Source: Azadirachta indica (lineage: Eukaryota > Streptophyta > Magnoliopsida > Sapindales > Meliaceae). From it: a DNA stretch of 64,000 nt. Both the position numbers and the translations under genes were made by a program. The notes below the pieces were generated by a model. The model made no database searches, had not been told where the DNA came from, and worked only from the letters and a program-made list of their open reading frames with translations. The stretch covers positions 16,417,269-16,481,268 of the forward strand of contig CM040440.1 in the NCBI GenBank assembly GCA_022749755.1, read 5' to 3'. Positions 24,301 to 38,650 of the stretch are shown here, one piece after another. Each line of letters starts with the position of its first letter. Position 1 is the first letter of the stretch.

Positions 24301-27300
24301 TTGTTGGATAAGAAAGTTTTCGTATTTTTCTCAGTCTTGTAGTTCCTATTTTATGTTATGGTTCCTATTTTATGTTACTAATCTATTCTTTTAACTCCTT
24401 TCAGTTTGGGAACCTTCCTTATGGTTTCAGAGCAAACACATGGCTCATCCCTCCCATTGCAGCACAGTCACCATCTGTTTTCCCTCCTCTTCCTGCCGAG
24501 GATGAAGCATGGGGAGGAAATGGAGGTGGTCTAGGAAGAGATGGGAAAAGTGATTTGATTCCTTGGGCTAATGAATTTTCGTTTCTTGCCTCTATGCCAT
24601 GCAAGACAGCAGAGGAAAGGCAGATCCGAGACAGGAAAGCCTTCCTACTTCACAGTGTATTTGTTGATGTTGCCATTTTCAAAGCCATCAAAGTGGTGCA
24701 CCATGTAATAGGGAAACCTGATTTAATCTCTTTGAGTAACTGTGAAGTACCATATACTGAGTTGGTCGGGGATTTAAGGATCACGGTCACAAAAGATGCT
24801 TGTAATGCAAGCTGTAAGGTGGATACTAAAATTGATGGAAGTCAAGCTACTGGAGTAGATAAAAAGGATTTAGTTGAAAGAAACCTATTGAAAGGGATCA
24901 CTGCTGATGAAAATACTGCTGCCCATGTAAGATCACAAATATGATTGATTAATGATTGTTAATCTGTTTTTAAATTGCTGCAGTTGAGGCGGTTTTTGCT
25001 AAATGGTTGAAGGGTGCTTTACATTTTGAGTGCAGGATGTGGCTACCCTTGGTGTTGTCAATGTAAGATATTGTGGCTACATAGCTGTGGTGAAGGTTCA
25101 GGAGAGAGAGAAAAAAGTCTGTCCTCTGTCTCAAAGCATTGAACTTGAACAGCCTGAAGGCGGTGCTAATGCCATAAATATTAACAGGTTCTTTTCTTAA
25201 GAACCCTGAAATATGTTTATAAAATTATTATGACTCATTTCATTTTTACTTTTAAGTCTGTACGAGAATTTTAGCTAATATTTAGTTTTGAAAGTTAAAA
25301 TATCATATAATAGAAGCATATTGAATTATTACTGATTTAATGTTTTAGTTTCAACTAAATGTATGTGCAATTGAATTTTAAACCTGGCCTCTCCTTGTAG
25401 AACCCCATTTCTTATTTCATTCTACAATTAATTCTACTAGTTCTTACTGACATATAACATTATTCGAAATCATTTAGAAAGGACTATTCGGGCCCTTAAA
25501 TGCTTGAAGATGGTAATTATCAGGTGGCTCTATTCAGCATCTGTTTATGTTTCGCTTGTAATCCTATTGGTTATTTTCTTGTTTTTTCACTTTTGTGTTA
25601 ATTATTATTTATATTTTAAGGACATCTTTGAAACAAAAATGCATTTTCTTTTTTCACCCTAAAGCTGGTAGTTTGATGCATTTCTGTATATTTTAATGGT
25701 GATAGTATCTACTCCTTTCTTTTTGGTTTTCATTCTGTAGTTTTGCTTCATGAGACAAATTTTTGAGTAATTCTATTTCCTTACAGCCTGAGATTACTTC
25801 TTCATAAAACAACACCTTTAGAACACAACAAACTTGCATCTCATTTGCAAAATGTGGAACACGAGGAGCTTAATGATTCCCAATCTTTTGTGGAGAGACT
25901 GCTGGAAGAGAGTATTGCTAAGCTTGAGGAAGAAGAACCAGAAAGGGCAAATTTTGTGAGATGGGAACTTGGAGCCTGCTGGATACAGCATTTACAGGAC
26001 CAAAAGAATGCTGAGAAAGACAAGAAGTCTTCAAACGAGAAGGCTAAGAACGAAATGAAGGTTGAGGGGCTCGGAACACCTCTTAGGTCCCTTAAGAATA
26101 ACAAGAAAAAATCAGATGTAAGCAATCAGAAAATGCTGTCTGAAACTGTTAAATCTCAAGCAGATAGAGTTATTGGGGAGTCTGAAAATGCTACTTCAGC
26201 TTCTATAGAAGATCAGATTGAAGGCAGTCCTAAAGATAATGAGGTTGCACTAAAGAATTTGTTGTCTGACGCAGCCTATGTTCGACTAAAAGAATCAGAA
26301 ACTGGACTTCATAGTAAGGTAATATTTTAAAGATGTCATTGCAGGTATGGTGGATCTCCTTGTCTTTCTAGTGTAGCATGAACTAACTAAGCAATGTGTT
26401 TGACAGTCCTTGCAGGAAGTAGTAGACATGTCTCACAAATATTATGTTGAAGTCGCTCTTCCAAAACTTGTAGGGTTTATTTTTCCTTTGTTATTTCTTT
26501 TATCTACATAAATAAGGTTATGGCGAATCCTGGTTCTAGTACTTATCATGCAATACAGGTAGCAGACTTTGGTTCTCTGGAACTTTCACCAGTTGATGGC
26601 CGGACACTTACTGATTTCATGCATACTAGAGGCCTTCGGATGCGTTCTCTGGGAGATGTGGTGAGTGCCTTGTTGGAATCAGGCTTTTGCTTCCTTGATA
26701 TGTGTGTATCAGAATATATTCTTAGGGGAAACTCTATTTTTTGTCCTTTGCTTTACTGAGTCTGTTGCAAGTGCATCAAGATTTGACATCTATCTGTTGT
26801 AGTAATCCCATTCCCACTGTTTTAGGGTCTTCTGTTCAGATGATATGTATCCAACCATTGTTGGTATCCTTATGACATATGCTTCCTTAATGTGTCATAA
26901 TGACAGAAGTCATTTAGAGTATTTTCATTATCATCTACTGCAATGCGGGTTCAAAAGTTGGAAGTACTGAGTGCAAAAATATGGAGATGTGCCTGGCAAA
27001 GTTTTTGAATCAAGATAGAGCCAGAATTCTACAATGGGTTAGGAGTGTGGTCATGAGAAGTAACTGAAAATCTCTGTTAATTTAAGAAGAGTTGAATTTT
27101 GGGTGTCCACCTCTAAAGCTTTATTATAAAACATCCTTGACAGTAAAGATAAACTTCAGAATTATATAAAATGTGAACATAATTCTACCTTTACTGGTAA
27201 TGCATCAAATTCTAATTTCCTTTTGGGTTCTGTTTGCCTTACATTTAGCACTTCTGTCACATTGCGGCATTTGACTTGCACTGCCTGTATCTTTTCACTT

Positions 27301-30300
27301 GATAACCATCAGAAGATCTTAAATCCTAATGAAGACACAGAGACCCCTAGTTGGCAAATACCACAAGAAGGGGTTTTTCAGCTGTTGACTGATGCTTGAT
27401 ATTTGTTTTGAAAACCAGGTCAGGCTTTCGGAGAAGCTGTCACATGTACAATCACTCTGTATTCATGAGATGATAGTTCGAGCATTTAAGCACATTCTTC
27501 AGGCAGTCATTTCTGCTGTTGGGAACACTAAGAAAATGGCAGTGTCAATAGCTGCTGCATTGAATCTGATGCTTGGTGTTCCTGAACATGAGGAATTAAA
27601 AATATCTCACAATGTCCATCCCCTTGTGTGGAGATGGCTGGAGGTGTTCTTGATGAAGCGATATGAGTGGGATCTTAATGGCTTAAATTACAAAGATGTG
27701 CGGAAATTTGCTATTCTACGGGGACTGTGTCATAAGGTACTTGCTCTCAAACATGGACTTCAAATTTCCAGAGTTTTCTGGAATTAGCTACATTATACAA
27801 TTTTGATTCTGTTGATCTATGGTTATTTAATTTATAAAAATTTATGTTAGCCTATCTCTGGGATTACATTTAGTTGACTTAAGACACGTCATGGGCGATA
27901 TATATCAATTGTGAAGAATACTTTGGCTCAATCCATATGACTTGTTATCCTCAAACTTGGCTATTCGCTCAATGTGATGACTTAAAGTCAATTTTTGTCT
28001 TTGTAAATTTTAGATTCTATGCAGATAAATTAAATGTTTCACTCAACTTGGCAAATATAGAACACACAAATACTTGTAGTAGTTCACAGATAGTATATTG
28101 CATGAGTTGAGAAGTTCATAGATCATGAGTTATAGTTATCCGTGAATGACTGACACTGATTATTTTAATTTCTTTTTTCTCATATCCATTCAGGTAGGTG
28201 TTGAGTTGGTTTCAAGGGATTTTGATATGGATTCTCCAAGCCCATTCCGAAAGACAGATGTTGTCAGCCTGGTGCCTGTGCATAAGGTAATTAACAAGAA
28301 ATAGAATGATAGCATAAGTTCTTTCTTTCCTGTTTCTGTATTGTGTTCTAAATTGTTTTTTCTAATTCTTTGCAGCAAGCAGCATGCTCATCTGCTGATG
28401 GAAGACAGCTCCTGGAATCGTCGAAAACAGCTTTAGATAAAGGAAAACTTGAAGATGCAGTCACATATGGGACCAAGGTAGATGGCTTTCCTAATTGTGA
28501 CTTATATCCTTCTTCTATAAAAGCTGGTAGTAAGGTGCTTCGACAACTATTTCTTTGTCCTATAATATTCTTGTATTTTGTTTTCTTTATTTCTATGGTG
28601 TTTGCAGGCCCTTGCAAAGCTGGTCGCAGTTTGTGGTCCCTATCATCGAATGACTGCAGGTGCTTACAGCCTTCTTGCTGTAGTCTTGTATCACACTGGA
28701 GACTTCAATCAGGTTTGTCAGCTATCCATTTATTTTTCAATCTTGCTAGGGCTTGTCTACCATGCCAATATTATCGTTACCTTCCCAAATATTTTTGGAC
28801 TATACTGGTAAAAACATGTAATTCGTTTTTACTCTAGACTTTAGTTTAAAGAGGTGCTAAACAATGACGTTAGTTGTCTGCATTTTTCAATAATAAAATT
28901 TTTCAAGGCGATGCTTGGTCAATAATCTGTACATTGTACAGGCGACGATTTATCAGCAAAAAGCCTTGGATATCAATGAGAGAGAACTAGGACTTGATCA
29001 TCCAGATACAATGAAGAGTTATGGTGATCTTGCTGTGTTCTATTACAGACTTCAGCACACAGAGCTTGCTCTCAAGTATGTTTCATTATTGCATAAGGCA
29101 TATCAACTAATAGTTTTACTATTTACTGATGCATATTATGTCCTTTTTTTTTTTAAAATGCCCTTGTCACATCATTTGTCATTGATGAAGATTATACTTT
29201 TCATTTTGTTGGTTGCCTTCTCTTTGTTTTGAATCTCTTAAATTGTTGCTGGTCAGGTATGTAAAGCGTGCTCTGTATCTTTTACATCTCACTTGTGGCC
29301 CATCTCATCCAAACACTGCTGCAACATACATTAATGTGGCTATGATGGAGGAAGGACTTGGGAATGTGCATGTTGCTCTCAGATATCTCCACAAAGCTCT
29401 GAAGTGTAACCAAAGGCTACTCGGTCCAGATCATATACAGGTATTGTTTCATTTATTTTGATTCCTCTTTTTGGTTTTGGCATTGAATGTTTTACTTTCT
29501 ATACTATTGCTGTCACTGTTTCTAGTTGATGATGGATTGTGACTATGCATTAAATTATTGCATCACTGTATTGTTTCTTGTTGCTTGAGACGTTGATTAT
29601 TTTGGTCTGTGGTAGGGGGTGTGGTATGTTAACATTGAACTTTTATGAGGTGGTTGATAGGCTTGTTAATTACTCTATGGAAGATAGTTCAAAGTGTCAG
29701 TTTAGATCTGACTTATCAGATTTATTATAAGTAAATATACAGCAAGAACAAATCAATAGTGTTCCCATGCTTAGGTGGTGAAGTTAAATGGCAGGTAATT
29801 CACTAAGTTTTGTTTGGAATTGTGGTGCTTCTACTTTAAAAGTACAATAAGTAAAGTGTTTGGCAAATACAATATTTTGGCAGGACCACTTATTTTTTCA
29901 CATATTTGACATCAAGCGGTTTCAACCTTCGCTCTTTACAAATCTCTGACTTGTTCATTTACTCGCTTGGATTCAGTGTTGTAATGGCAGCTGTAGTTTT
30001 AAAGCCACAACACTTCAACACCAAATGAAGCCTAATACTGCTATTTGAGTTGAAAATGCAGATTTGTTTAGGAACAAATAAATGACCGCTGAAATTCATT
30101 AGGAAATTCAAAATAGTTTATGCATTACTTTACCTGCAGAAAGTTTTGGATATAATCTAAATTTTTACTGAAATTTTTATTTATAGATTTGACTATATTC
30201 TCCGTTTGTGTAATGCTTTCTAGACAGCAGCAAGTTACCATGCCATAGCAATTGCACTCTCATTGATGGAGGCATACCCTTTGAGTGTTCAGCATGAACA

Positions 30301-33300
30301 AACAACCTTGCAAATTCTTCGAGCAAAGTTGGGCCTAGATGATCTACGTACACAGGTATATTACTTGGGTTCAGGGGTTGTACCCAAATCTATTATTCTC
30401 TCTCTTTCTTTTCCTTTTTTAGCACTATTGGAGGCATTTTTGCTCACTCAAGCTTTGTTGTATTACAAGTGTTCATTGTTTTAGAATATGCAGACAATAC
30501 ATCATGACAATAATTCACAACTCCACAATGTTTACTCAATTTGGTTTGCTGATATAAAATTTTAATTTGGCAGAGAAGTTTGCAGCAAAATGAGAGTTGG
30601 TATTTTTACCACATAAATTCAAATAATGAGTTCTGGCTTCAATTCATGATGTCAGTATATACAATAGTTTTTAATCTTATGGGATGGCAGCCTTGGGGTT
30701 GAGTGCAGGGAGATTCCATGTAAAGTTCTCATCATCAATATATAGTTTCATACTTTATAATCAAATGCTGCAGGATGCTGCTGCTTGGCTTGAGTACTTT
30801 GAATCCAAGGCTTTTGAACAGCAAGAAGCTGCACGAAATGGTACTAGGAAACCTGATGCATCCATAGCCAGTAAAGGCCACCTAAGGTAAATTGTCTAGT
30901 ACCAATCTTGAGATATGGGCCTTTATGCAATTTCGATGTTTAAGATTGCTGCATTTTCTTTCTTATAAAAACACCCATGCCCTTGTTGCTAATATTTTAA
31001 TCTTTTACAAATCCAGTGTATCAGATTTACTTGACTACATTAATCCAAGTCACAATCCGAAGGGAAGAGATGCCTCAGTTGTTAAGAGGAAGAACTATAT
31101 TACAAAGGTATGTTGGAATTTCAGATATGTTGGGGAAAAAGAACTGTAGCTGACGATAGCATGAGAAGAATTGTTCTATTACTGCTTTTTTTGGAGCAGA
31201 GGCACTTCCATAATTTGGAATCTGTTACAGTGTTTTCTTGGAATGGCTCTGTTGGAGGGACAATTGATTCTGTATCCTGTCCCCTTTATCAATAGAACTT
31301 TAACTGAACAAAAACTAAGTATTCCACCTTGGAAGTACACTTTCAAGAGGAAAGGGCTAAAATGAACAGTCCAGCATTCAGTGTGAATTAGAAAAAACTG
31401 TCCCTTCACCCATATAAAATTTGTCCTCTTATATGCTTTTAAAATTAAGTCATCAACTTTATGTAACCGTTTTGAGGGTATTAAATGTGGAGTTTAAGTT
31501 TCCCTTGAGAACGGAAAAGCCATGAATGACTTAAGGATAGAGGAAACGCCAGTTAGGATTTCTAAATTATGTGAATGGCGGCTAACATTAATAGTCCCTT
31601 GCATGTGTTCAGCTCTATGTACTTCAGTCATCCATTCAACACCTGACCATACTTTTTAATATTCCTTTATAGGTGAAGGGAAAATCCTACCAGGATACCA
31701 GTGTAGCAGGTTCTGATGGATCTCCCCATGAAGTCCTTAGAGAAAGTTCAGATGAAGAGACGCATATACCTGAACCAGGAAGTGACACAGATGTTAATCA
31801 GGGGACTAACTCTTTGACACAACAAGAGCCAGAAGCTGTTGTGGAAGAGACTGCAGAAGAAAAACCAAAGGTTGGAAAAGAAATTTTATCTGCTACACAC
31901 GAGGAAGGAGACGATGGATGGCAACCAGTTCAAAGGCCAAGATCAGCTGGCTCATACGGGCGGCGACTAAAACAGCGGCGAGCAACAATTGGGAAGGTTT
32001 ATAGTTATCAGAAGAGGACTGTGGATAAAGTTGTGGACTACTCTCCAGCCAAGAATAATCATCAGAGTAGTAGGTATTACCTTTTAAAGAAACGGACAGT
32101 ACCTCATGGAAGTTCAGCAGATCACCACCCTGTGAACCCTTCCCAAGGTACCAAATTTGCCCGGAGAATAGTCAAGGCGGTAGCCTACAGGGTAAAGTCC
32201 TTGCCTTCATCAACTAAAACTGCTACTGTAGAAGCCTCTGTAAATGGTGGTGAGCATTTAAGTTCTTCATCAGAATCTTGTCCAACTTCTACACCAAATG
32301 ATACCAGCTCAACGAGAAACTCAATAATCAGTCTTGGAAAATCTCCTTCTTACAAAGAAGTAGCATTAGCACCTCCAGGAACTATTGCAATGTTGCAGGT
32401 CAGGGTTCTGCAAAGCGATATTACAGATAATCAGGAATTTGGTATTGGAAAACATGAAGATGAAACTAAGGGAGAAAAAGAAAATGTAGACACAAATGTA
32501 ACTGAAGTAGAAAAAGTACTTGAAGAGAAGAACAATTCTATATTGGATACAACAAATAACTTAAAAGATGAAATCAGAGTTCACAATGATGGGGAAGAAG
32601 CTCAGTTAACTGATGCATTGGAAAATAACCCTTCTGTTGTGGTGTCTGAGAGTGCGGAAGGACTTGTGTCTGGTGCTGTTGACATTCATAAAGTGGTGGA
32701 GGATAGCATATTGATTGATGGCATGCCCAATTCAATTGAGTCTCCATCAAGTGAATTCTATGAGAAGGATTTGTCTAGAAGTTTTGAATCCCATGATAAT
32801 ACAAACTGTACTCTACAAGTAGCAGAGGATCCGAAAGACAAAACCTCAGTTCTCAATCCAGGTGATACTCGGGGACTACCCAATAGAAAGTTGTCTGCAT
32901 CCGCAGCACCATTCAACCCGTCACTGGCTGTTGCACGTGCTTCACCAGCTGCTGTTAACATGCCTTTGCCTTCAGGTCCTGGTGCAGTTCCAGCCATTGC
33001 AGCTTGGCCGGTAAACATGACTCTTCACCCAAGGCCTGCTGGTGTCTTACCTACAGTTAATGCAATGTGCTCATCTCCGCACCAGCCATATCCATCACCT
33101 CCTCCAACTCCCAACATGATGCAGCCATTGCCATTTATGTACCCTCCCTTTACGCAGCCCCAAGCAGTACCAAGCAGTATGTTTCCTGTAACTAGTAGTG
33201 CCTTTCATCACAATCACTTCTCATGGCAATGCAATGTGAGCCCCAGTGTGCCAGAGTTCATTCCCGGAGACTTTTGGCCTGGATGCCATCCAGTGGAGTT

Positions 33301-33817
33301 CTCTATGCCACCACCTGTTGTTGAGCCAATTCCGGATTCCATAATGCAGCCAAAAGTGCAGTCTGATGAATCTACCAGTCCAAGTTCAGCATCAATTCTG
33401 CCAGTGGACATCAATGCTGTGCGAGAAGCTAAGAAAGAAGTGGACCTTCTAGCATCTAAAGCAATTGACAATACAAATGAAGTGGCTGGAATTGGTCTGG
33501 AAAGTGTTAAGGAAAATGGTCATTTAAATCTGTGTGGGATTGAAAATGCTGACACTGAACCACATCGCTTGAATGGTCCAAATGAAAGTTCTGGAAGTAG
33601 TTTTGAAAGGAAAATTGAAGGTGAGAAAACCTTCAGCATTTTGGTGAGGGGAAGAAGAAACCGCAAGCAGACATTGAGAATGCCGGTTAGTCTGCTCAGT
33701 CGACCATATGGCTCACAGTCCTTCAAAGTTATATATAACAGAGTGATCAGAGGCAGTGAATCTCCAAAGTCTATCAGCTTTTCTTCAACTGGAGATTCCA
33801 CAGCTACTGCTGTATAA
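21360..33817 (+). CDS. REC1: REDUCED CHLOROPLAST COVERAGE (REC)/CLU-family TPR protein
   Basis: Cytosolic/nuclear paralogs of the clustered-mitochondria protein; in Arabidopsis the REC genes set the share of the cell occupied by chloroplasts. All 23 exons join in phase: 21360-21420, 21526-21587, 22079-22171, 22457-22529, 22651-22989, 23086-23153, 23439-23570, 24182-24223, 24405-24926, 25036-25187, 25787-26318, 26407-26469, 26559-26660, 27419-27736, 28194-28286, 28376-28477, 28608-28712, 28942-29075, 29257-29440, 30224-30355, 30774-30886, 31017-31107, 31673-33817. That gives 1885 codons, close to the usual 1600-1820. Order: Lys-rich start, CLU N-terminal ubiquitin-like part (about 20-280), CLU domain from PYGFRANTW (294), eIF3-p135-like part with [14 protein letters not shown] array (about 918-1105; [21 protein letters not shown]), then a 700-residue disordered Pro/Ser-rich tail ending in an RGRRNRKQ motif. 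No lesion was found. REC1 versus REC2 (At1g01320 or At4g28080) was not resolved. Confidence 0.93.
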
Positions 33818-34128
33818 TTTGGGTTTTGTTTTCTGACCATGCTAGTGTGGCAGGTCTGGGAAAAAGAAGTTACAAGCCTTCATTCGGTCATATAGAAAGG
33901 GACTTCAAGTACTTTGCTTTTCTTTTTCTGGCTTTCGTATGGTCACAAAATTGCCTCAGGTTTATGATCAGAACATCTTCTGAAAGAATGTAGGTTAGTT
34001 CATAACCATAGCATGCCTTTTACATGCATAGTAATTCTCAAATCTGAACATCCACATTTTCGATATAAAATGTTTTGGATGTCCCCGCCAGCTGCAGTAT
34101 ATATATATATATATACACACACACATAA

Positions 34129-34164
<36 letters not shown>

Positions 34165-35742
34165 CAGAGAGAGAGAGAAGTGATCTGATAGCCGATTTCA
34201 CTCTCTTTATGGGGAGTAACATCCCTAGTTGGTTTATTGGTGTATGTGAAAGATGCATTGAAGTGTCTTAATTGTGTGAAGTGCGAGTGGTTGGCGTGCT
34301 GTTCTCCATAATGTTCACTAGATGAATCTTCTCTCTCCATATATAATTATGCAAAATATTGCATCTCTTAAGAGGCATATAATTTTGTGCATTTTCTTAA
34401 AAATCTTTTCATATTAACAACCACCAAAAAAACATGCAGCTAATCTGCTGTTGACTGTGTTTCAATGGATGCAGGTGATGGGGACACGCAATTTGTTGCT
34501 GATCAGGTACTGCCTCACCTTTACAATCTTTTGTATTTATGTCTGTTTCTGATACTGATGCAAGGAGGGAAAAGGAACAAAAACCTCCATTTTGTGCTAC
34601 TACCTGTTCTCTGATGGATCTCAATTCTTCTATTAACTACAACAAATGATTTAATCAGGAATATCTGAAGACATGTCTGGCTACATCTATAAAGAAAACT
34701 TTAATATCATAGTTGACATTATCTTACTTGGCATACAGAGAATGTCCTAAATGACCTTGGGTCAAAGATTGGAAGTTAAAGCCACGAGAGTCCTGAGATA
34801 GATTAGGCATCTGTCAATCTGCAGAATCTGTGAAACCTGTCTTTGTTATTTGCAGCTTCTATTATTTTATTGCCTGAACAAAAGTTTTGGTCGATTTGCA
34901 GGTTTATGATAGCAAGATTACTCCTGAGCCTTGATAGGTGTTAGCTTTTGCTTGATTTGCAAGTTTATGATAGGAAGATTACTCTTGGGATTCCCATAGG
35001 TGTTCCTTAAGGTGACAATTTTGATTCAGAATATGACTAGGAAATTTAGATTTCTTGGATTGCAGTCCTGAATGACATTTTAAGTTCCTTGATTTCTTAT
35101 AGACATGACTTTGATAATTAATTTGATTTAATTGTATATGACTAATTATTTTTTTAAAGGGGCGTTAACACATTGTTCAAGTTGACTTGTGATTATTTCT
35201 CTGTTTGCATTGAAACAATGCTACAAAGCCACTGAAACATAGAAGTGGTTAAGATTGAAGATCTTTGACTGAAGTTTGTCCTTTAGAAAATTCACTATAG
35301 ATTTGGTGATGTGGCATTTGGTGGTAAGACCATGACAGCAATAAAATGTACATGCTCCATATATCCTATTCAACCAAACCCCAAACAGACTAAGTATCAT
35401 TGCTAAATACCCCTTGAAGTATTTTCATTCCTCTGGTGGGGTCGCAATTAAAAGTTAAAAATGATAAAAAGAGTAAGTTTTCCACTCCTAGTACATGCAA
35501 AAAGAAAGCTGACACTGAAATTGTCAAGCTTGGCAAACGATTATCCAGCCATTTAATGATCTCTATTGCATCCACACTAAGAAAGAGTCCATACACAGTC
35601 AGATATTTTGAACCCTTGCATTTTGAAGTTTCTTACCATTTCTCAGACTCATAAGATTTGCATCAGTCAACCTCACCGGACAAATCTGAATTAAGCGCAC
35701 AATGGATAAGCACAGACCTTAGGAGGAGCACTTCCTGATTTC
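33818..35742. other. Convergent 3' region between REC and the DOMON-b561 gene
   Basis: This contains the REC 3' UTR and spacer, with dinucleotide tracts at about 34099-34126 ((AT)n(AC)n) and 34132-34162 ((TA)n). The two genes point towards each other here. No further gene was recognised. Confidence 0.5.
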
Positions 35743-37610
35743 TCATGGAACTGGATTCATTTGGAAAGTTGGTGGTGTAGTCATCTTGTCTGATCTTTTC
35801 TTCATCCATGATAATGCTTCTAAACCTATCACGACAAGTAGAATTATAGCAAGCAGAAATCCATAGCCTATCTTCCATTCATTCCCTGCATATCCTATTT
35901 GGATTCCCAATAGTATGTTCACAGCTCCGAAGAAGAGTGCAAGCCTGCCAAGCCAGTGATGGTACCAATTCCAAAACCTGCGAATCTTAGCATCCTTGTT
36001 GGGTCGTAGAAAGAATGCCAATATCTGAAATCAAGTATGCGCTCTAATTAAATTTCTCTAAATTTTTCAAAATGCATATCACAGGACATGCGTTCTATAT
36101 ATGTTTTGCTGTATGTATACAAGCTACGCATGTGCAAGTTGCTAATATGTAGAAAGGAAGTAAAACAATATCACATAAAAGATGTTGGAATCGTATTAGG
36201 TCAGGGGCAAACCTGAAGAATGCTAAGTACAAGAATGAAGATTCCTATGCCTCTATGTGCTGATATGTTGGCATTGTTGAAATTCAATTTGTTGTAAAGC
36301 TGAATCCCAAGCAGTACTGTGGCAAGCGCAAAGACAAATCCCACAAGCTGAATAATTGCATGAAGATAATACCACAGAGGATCTTTATGTTTGAAGTATC
36401 TGGGAATAATTGCTCCCACTGGAAGTATTAAACCCCATCCAATCATACCCAGTGCCCCATGATTCCTCTTCTCGCGAGAACTTACATATAGAACAGAAGA
36501 AGATCCTGGAAGAAGAATGAATTTCTCATCAGTCTTTAAGTAGAGCAAGAAAGATTCTTGAAGACAGTTCATTAATAAAAATAAGAGAAATTTTTGGAAG
36601 AGTGCTTAGGGTATGGTTGCAACTGTTGTGCTCTGGTTAACTTCGAAAGTTACAACCGCTAAAGTATTTAGTAAACACCTGGAAACTAACCAGTAGCCAC
36701 CCACTTGATAATTTCATTTCACAGTCCTCAGTACTGAAAAGGAAGTTGGCAATTTATAAAGTAGGCATGCATAAGAAATATGTGTACAAGAATAGGAAAA
36801 TAAAGACTAACAAACCTCCAGAGAAATCAAACATGAGAGTTCTTTTGTTATCGTGATGGGTCAGGTGAAGGTGATGGGGAACTCTGCTACCGAAAGCCAA
36901 TATAATGGGCTGGTGACCAAGACGATGTTCAAACTTAAGTTGATATGCTATATGAATCATAGCTCCATGAATTGCAACAGCTGGAGGAACATTTGTAAGT
37001 GGCAATTCCCCTTTTTCTGGTATAACTTGCGATGATCTAGTACCCTGCAAATAATATTGCTTGATTCTTGGATGACCCTTTTTATTAAACCATCCCACCA
37101 TAGCACTTGAACCGACCATCATTCCATCTTTTGAAAATCCCATCCCTACCCATCCTGTTGTATATATAGATGATAATAGAATGGTCATCACATGATCATC
37201 TCTTTGCAAATACTGCCACAGAAAAATGATCGTATTTCAGTGAATTAATGACATAAAAATATATACAAATATTTATGTTCAAAATGATGAATGGTTGATT
37301 AGAGGAAACTCACCCTCAAAAGATAGGTATTCCAAATAGGCTTGCAGACCATGCCGGATATGTTACCATAAGGTGGAGGAAGAAAAGTTCGTAAATCTTC
37401 ATTGCAGAGCCCCGACATATCAGCAGTGCCGTGGCCAGCATCAGCATCCTCGCCTTGAGGTGATGCACTCGCATTGTCTTCTCTAATAGTGATGACAACA
37501 TCATCCTTATTATTGGCCACTACAAAAATATTTGGTCCCAAGAATAGGCTCAAAAAATATAGAACAACAGAAATCCTCAAATCTGGAGTAGGGAATCTTG
37601 GATTTGCCAT
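35743..37610 (-). CDS. DOMON domain and cytochrome b561 membrane protein
   Basis: Transmembrane electron-transfer protein of the CYBDOM group, probably at the plasma membrane, passing electrons from ascorbate across the membrane. Four exons join in phase: 37610-37314, 37212-36816, 36505-36213, 36024-35743, giving 422 residues. An N-terminal hydrophobic signal (VVLYFLSLFLG) precedes the extracellular DOMON domain (about 55-230; TGWVGMGFS, GWF). The b561 part follows with about five membrane helices. The expected haem-ligand histidines are visible in NHGALG, WYYLHAIIQ, SAHRGIG and WYHHWLGR. By recalled synteny it matches Arabidopsis At3g61750, next to ATX3. Intact by eye. Confidence 0.92.
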
Positions 37611-37780
37611 TTGGATGTCAGGTTCCTAACATGCTGCCATTAGCAAGATGAACAAGATCATGTAAAGGAATTGTCAAATTGAATATATTGAGGTGGTTAA
37701 GATGTTCCAGTTTCTTGAACACGAAGGATCAATTATGGTTGTTGGTGGTGATGGTAGTTGGAGATGGCGGGTAATTATCA

Positions 37781-37790
37781 TTCCCGCCAA
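37781..37790. promoter_or_regulatory. E2F-like site upstream of the DOMON-b561 gene
   Basis: TTCCCGCCAA lies about 175 bp upstream of the start codon at 37610 and fits the plant E2F consensus. The assignment is by motif only; a single site can occur by chance. Confidence 0.3.
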
Positions 37791-37799
37791 ATTTGCTAT

Positions 37800-38650
37800 C
37801 ACACTACCGAGCAGAGCATATAATTGATTTAGCCTTATAATCTAAGCAAGTAACAACTCACGCCCAGAAGAGAAGAAGGGATCTAATCAAGAATCAATAT
37901 TGGCAAGTTAACATGAAATTTCATTTTTAGTGATTATACGTAAATTTGGGTTCTTACCACAACTTTTAACAGCGACTTAGGATGCCTTTCCATGGAGGAT
38001 CAGATAAGTTTTCAATCAATTAGGGATTTCCATAAACTTGCTTTGCATCGCAAGTTAATATGAAGTTTTGTCTTAATTTGACAGCTCAACTGCAAAAAAC
38101 TAATAACTAAATATATGAGATAAATTAGCAGTTATATTCATGTAAGTGCTTTATATTTTTCAGCAAGTTAATCCACGCGGATTACCTTTTGTGGGAAAGT
38201 GAGGATAGAAAAATGTTAGATTATTTTCCGGCAAATTCCATCTCTGAAAATTCACCCACTCAAATTTGGCATAGATACAACCTTAAATTAATACGATAAA
38301 TTAAGCATTTTCCGGTCAATATAAGAACAATCATTTGAAAATCAAGCGAGAAACTGAAATGAAGCCCACTACATATAATCATTCTCCATTGTAAATCACG
38401 TCTGACAGAATATACTGCGACATATAAATCATCAGAATAATATAGTAAGTTCAAAATTTAATCCCCCTTCCAATACAGAGCAAACGTGCAATATCATCAT
38501 ATTGCCCTGCTTTTTCGTAGGAACGATAAGTGTTCTGTGTAGGGCAGATGCATATTAACATCACCAGAGTTGCTGATTCAAGATTCACCACTGCACGAAT
38601 TCATGGTACGAGATTCAAGTTCTAGTCCAAGCAGCTTGTTTCGATTTCCT
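37800..38650. other. Spacer between the DOMON-b561 and DUF1442 genes
   Basis: Promoter side of the DOMON-b561 gene and 3' side of the DUF1442 gene. No further gene or element was recognised. Confidence 0.5.

Noticed and set aside
25841..26125. Ser-rich antisense frame opposite REC exon 11
   Set aside because: It is a shadow of Lys/Glu-rich coding sequence on the plus strand; frames at 22620-22917, 32758-33018, 33214-33471 and 33520-33840 are similar shadows.
35436..35654. 72-codon plus-strand frame downstream of REC
   Set aside because: No homology recognised, and it lies in the 3' region between two convergent genes.
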